Assembly: GCA_947588845.1 (NCBI GenBank)
Contig: CANQAR010000045.1
Coordinates: 1-33,325, forward strand
Length of the DNA stretch: 33,325 bases
Reading direction: 5' to 3'
Source: an uncultured Lachnospiraceae bacterium
Lineage (GTDB): Bacteria > Bacillota > Clostridia > Lachnospirales > Lachnospiraceae
The notes under the pieces were generated by a model, which worked only from the letters and a program-made list of their open reading frames with translations, was not told the origin of the DNA and did no database searches. Position 1 is the stretch's first letter. Each line of letters begins with the position of its first letter. This document shows, piece by piece, positions 31,834-33,325 of the stretch. Position numbers and translations under genes: made by a program.

Positions 31834-32916
31834 ATGAAGAAAGATAAGATAAAAGTTCCCCTTGAGCTGATTATTGACGCGATTGAAATGGCAGATGATG
31901 AATGGAACCAGTATCTTGATATAGAACAGATGGAGGTTGTCAGTCTGCCGGAATATCCGTTTATGGGGGAATACGACGAGGATGAAAGGGAACTGGCTGA
32001 ACTGATTGAAGAGGAGTGGAATGTCCGCTTTTTTGGGCTTCCGTCTAAATTTGATATTCATGAATACAGTATTATGGAACGTTTTATATGGGATCTGCCG
32101 GAAGGACAGATGCAGGATTCTCTGGAAAATGCGATCAGAGGAAGAGGCGCGTTCCGCAGATTTAAGGATGCCATTATCCGATATGGGATCGAACAGAGCT
32201 GGTATGACTATCAGAAAGAGGCGTATCGGCAGCTGGCTGTTGAGTGGTGCGGGGATCATGGCTTTTCGTATGAGGACAAACATGCCGTCATTTCCGGCAA
32301 AAACCAAAAGGAAGAGATAACAGAAGAGAAAGATCCGCTTGCCTGGGAGGAAGTCAGAACGGAGCACATCATACAGGATGAGTGGATCGATTTCAGAAGA
32401 TCCGCGTACCGTTTTCCGAACGGGGAAGTGTTTGAACCATATTACAGCTACAGCCGCAGAGATTATGTGGTGATCGTGGCTTCTGATATGGATGGGAATT
32501 ATCTGTGCGTCCGTCAGTTCAGACAGGGCATTAAGAAAGTAACTACCGAATTTCCGGCAGGCGGAATAGAACGAAAAGATGGAAGGGAATATGGCCCCTC
32601 AGGTGATTTATCTGCGGAAGACGCTCTTGCGGCGGCAAAACGGGAGCTGCGGGAAGAAACAGGCTATGAGTCTGATGAGTGGCGTCATCTGCTCACAGTG
32701 CCTTCCAATGCTACGCTGGCCGATAACTATGCGTATGTTTTTGCGGCAGAAAAATGCCGGAAGGTGTCCGGACAGTCACTGGACGAGACGGAGTTTTTAA
32801 ATGTGAGAAAACTCTCAGTACAGGAAATCGAGGATATGATTGCGAAAGGGGAGTTCGAGCAGGCAGTTCATGTCATGGCCTGGCTGCTTGAACGCAGGAG
32901 AGCAGCTGGTTTCTGA
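31834..32916 (+). CDS. UPF0158-Nudix fusion protein
   Basis: The 360-residue protein joins two parts. Residues about 1-150 resemble UPF0158: LELIIDAIEMADDEWNQYLD at the start and FDIHEYSIMERFIWDLP, then YDYQKEAYRQLAVEWCGDHG. Residues about 170-355 are a Nudix hydrolase of the ADP-ribose pyrophosphatase type: FEPYYSYSRRDYVVIVA, FPAGGIE, and the Nudix box E-x7-RELREETGY. The first glycine of the box (usual Gx5E) is displaced by one position. Such enzymes hydrolyse nucleoside diphosphates linked to another group, commonly ADP-ribose or NADH. GGAGTAAGAGCAGAGG precedes the ATG. The partner role of UPF0158 is unknown. Confidence 0.83.
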   Translation: MKKDKIKVPLELIIDAIEMADDEWNQYLDIEQMEVVSLPEYPFMGEYDEDERELAELIEEEWNVRFFGLPSKFDIHEYSIMERFIWDLPEGQMQDSLENAIRGRGAFRRFKDAIIRYGIEQSWYDYQKEAYRQLAVEWCGDHGFSYEDKHAVISGKNQKEEITEEKDPLAWEEVRTEHIIQDEWIDFRRSAYRFPNGEVFEPYYSYSRRDYVVIVASDMDGNYLCVRQFRQGIKKVTTEFPAGGIERKDGREYGPSGDLSAEDALAAAKRELREETGYESDEWRHLLTVPSNATLADNYAYVFAAEKCRKVSGQSLDETEFLNVRKLSVQEIEDMIAKGEFEQAVHVMAWLLERRRAAGF

Positions 32917-32932
32917 TGAAGCCGTCGACTTG

Positions 32933-32957
32933 TCGGGAAATATTTTTCCGGTTTTTT
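32933..32957 (+). terminator. Weak terminator-like sequence
   Basis: GGAAA (32936-32940) and TTTCC (32945-32949) form a short stem, extended by C-G pairs across a bulge, followed by a T6 run at 32952-32957. It lies between the convergent Nudix and NusG-II genes and could end the former. Confidence 0.35.
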
Positions 32958-32984
32958 CATATGAATGAAGCAGATGCGGCTGGT

Positions 32985-33325
32985 TCATCCAACCGCATCA
33001 ATCGCAGTTCCGTTTTCCTCGGCGTCCGCCGCCGGTATTCCCTCGATAAAGACCGTATTTGGAAGACAGATGATAAAGCCGCCTTCCGCGGTGATCGAAG
33101 GCTGGCTCATGCAGAGCTGATCCGGGCAGTTGGCTTCGATCATTGTGGCTCGTCCGTCCCTGATTTCGCAGACATTTGTCTCATTGATGGAGATTACCTG
33201 ATCTTTTCCGAGTGAATAAGTGCCGTACTCCCGTCCGTTCACCGTGATCTGAATGCTTCCGTAATCTTTATTCTGGTGAAAAATCTTCATGCCGATCCAG
33301 AGGGCGGCCGCGATGATCAGTACGG
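32985..33325 (-). CDS. NusG domain II-containing membrane protein (cut by window edge)
   Basis: On the minus strand the frame is open from the right edge to the stop at 32985, about 113 codons. It begins with a hydrophobic segment, VLIIAAALWIGMKIF, that is clearly part of a membrane helix, so the true start lies outside the window; ATG 33290 within it is not a likely start. The rest matches NusG domain II (DUF1312) proteins: SIQITVNGREYGTYSLGKDQ, INETNVCEIRDGRATMIEANCPDQLCMSQPSI, and ICLPNTVFIEG. The paired Cys in CPDQLC is typical. Such small proteins occur with FMN-binding or Gx transporter-type proteins in Clostridia; the context is cut off here. Confidence 0.85.
   Translation of the reverse strand, partial: VLIIAAALWIGMKIFHQNKDYGSIQITVNGREYGTYSLGKDQVISINETNVCEIRDGRATMIEANCPDQLCMSQPSITAEGGFIICLPNTVFIEGIPAADAEENGTAIDAVG

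Noticed and set aside
1-33325. CRISPR array, tRNA or rRNA genes
   Set aside because: No regularly spaced repeats of CRISPR size, no cloverleaf other than the tmRNA acceptor and T-arm, and no rRNA-like sequence were seen.

Overview
The window reads as chromosome from a spore-forming member of the Clostridia, most likely a Lachnospiraceae-type gut anaerobe. Evidence: the gene order holA, rpsT (opposite strand), gpr, spoIIP, lepA, hemW; sporulation genes preceded by plausible sporulation-sigma promoters; strong AGGAGG ribosome binding sites; moderately GC-rich coding sequence; and a tmRNA tag ending in AYAA. The taxonomic call is inference; no 16S or marker search was possible.

Layout. 1-415: start of an IS1634-like transposase cut by the left edge. 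862-3549: a chromate-transporter-family protein and a MATE exporter. 3588-8463: an AT-richer accessory block of three genes (a small HEPN-like protein, a large two-NTPase protein with a KGGVGRT loop, and an AAA-like/PD-(D/E)XK protein), the best candidate here for an undescribed conflict or defence system. 8601-16919: housekeeping and sporulation core (holA, rpsT, gpr, spoIIP, lepA, hemW) whose gaps carry several structured repeats. 17103-21341: a zinc-dependent phospholipase C-like protein followed by SPFH, zinc-ribbon and TPM proteins resembling Bacillus YdjI, YdjG and YdjH, a likely membrane-stress module. 21479-23116: an ABC-F ATPase of the YkpA type on the minus strand. 23250-24838: two divergent LytTR regulators with clear operator-like sites between them. 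25194-26330: a secreted acidic protein of unknown function. 26722-31714: eno, secG, rnr, smpB and ssrA (tmRNA); the last three are the usual RNA quality-control and trans-translation cluster. 31834-32916: a UPF0158-Nudix fusion. 32985-33325: a NusG-domain-II protein cut by the right edge.

The most striking non-coding structure is a set of repeats. Two MITE-like elements (24972-25164 and 26428-26662) have inverted ends and AT-rich 7-8 bp target duplications; each sits in the leader of the next gene (the secreted protein and eno). The second carries a 52-bp hairpin module absent from the first, and that module reappears, inverted and expanded, in a 319-bp insert between 20-bp direct repeats at the end of holA. 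A different 84-86 bp repeat occurs before lepA and, inverted, before rnr. A further cluster of perfect hairpins lies between spoIIP and lepA. All coordinates, motifs and repeats were read by eye; family names rest on recalled motifs and were not checked against databases.
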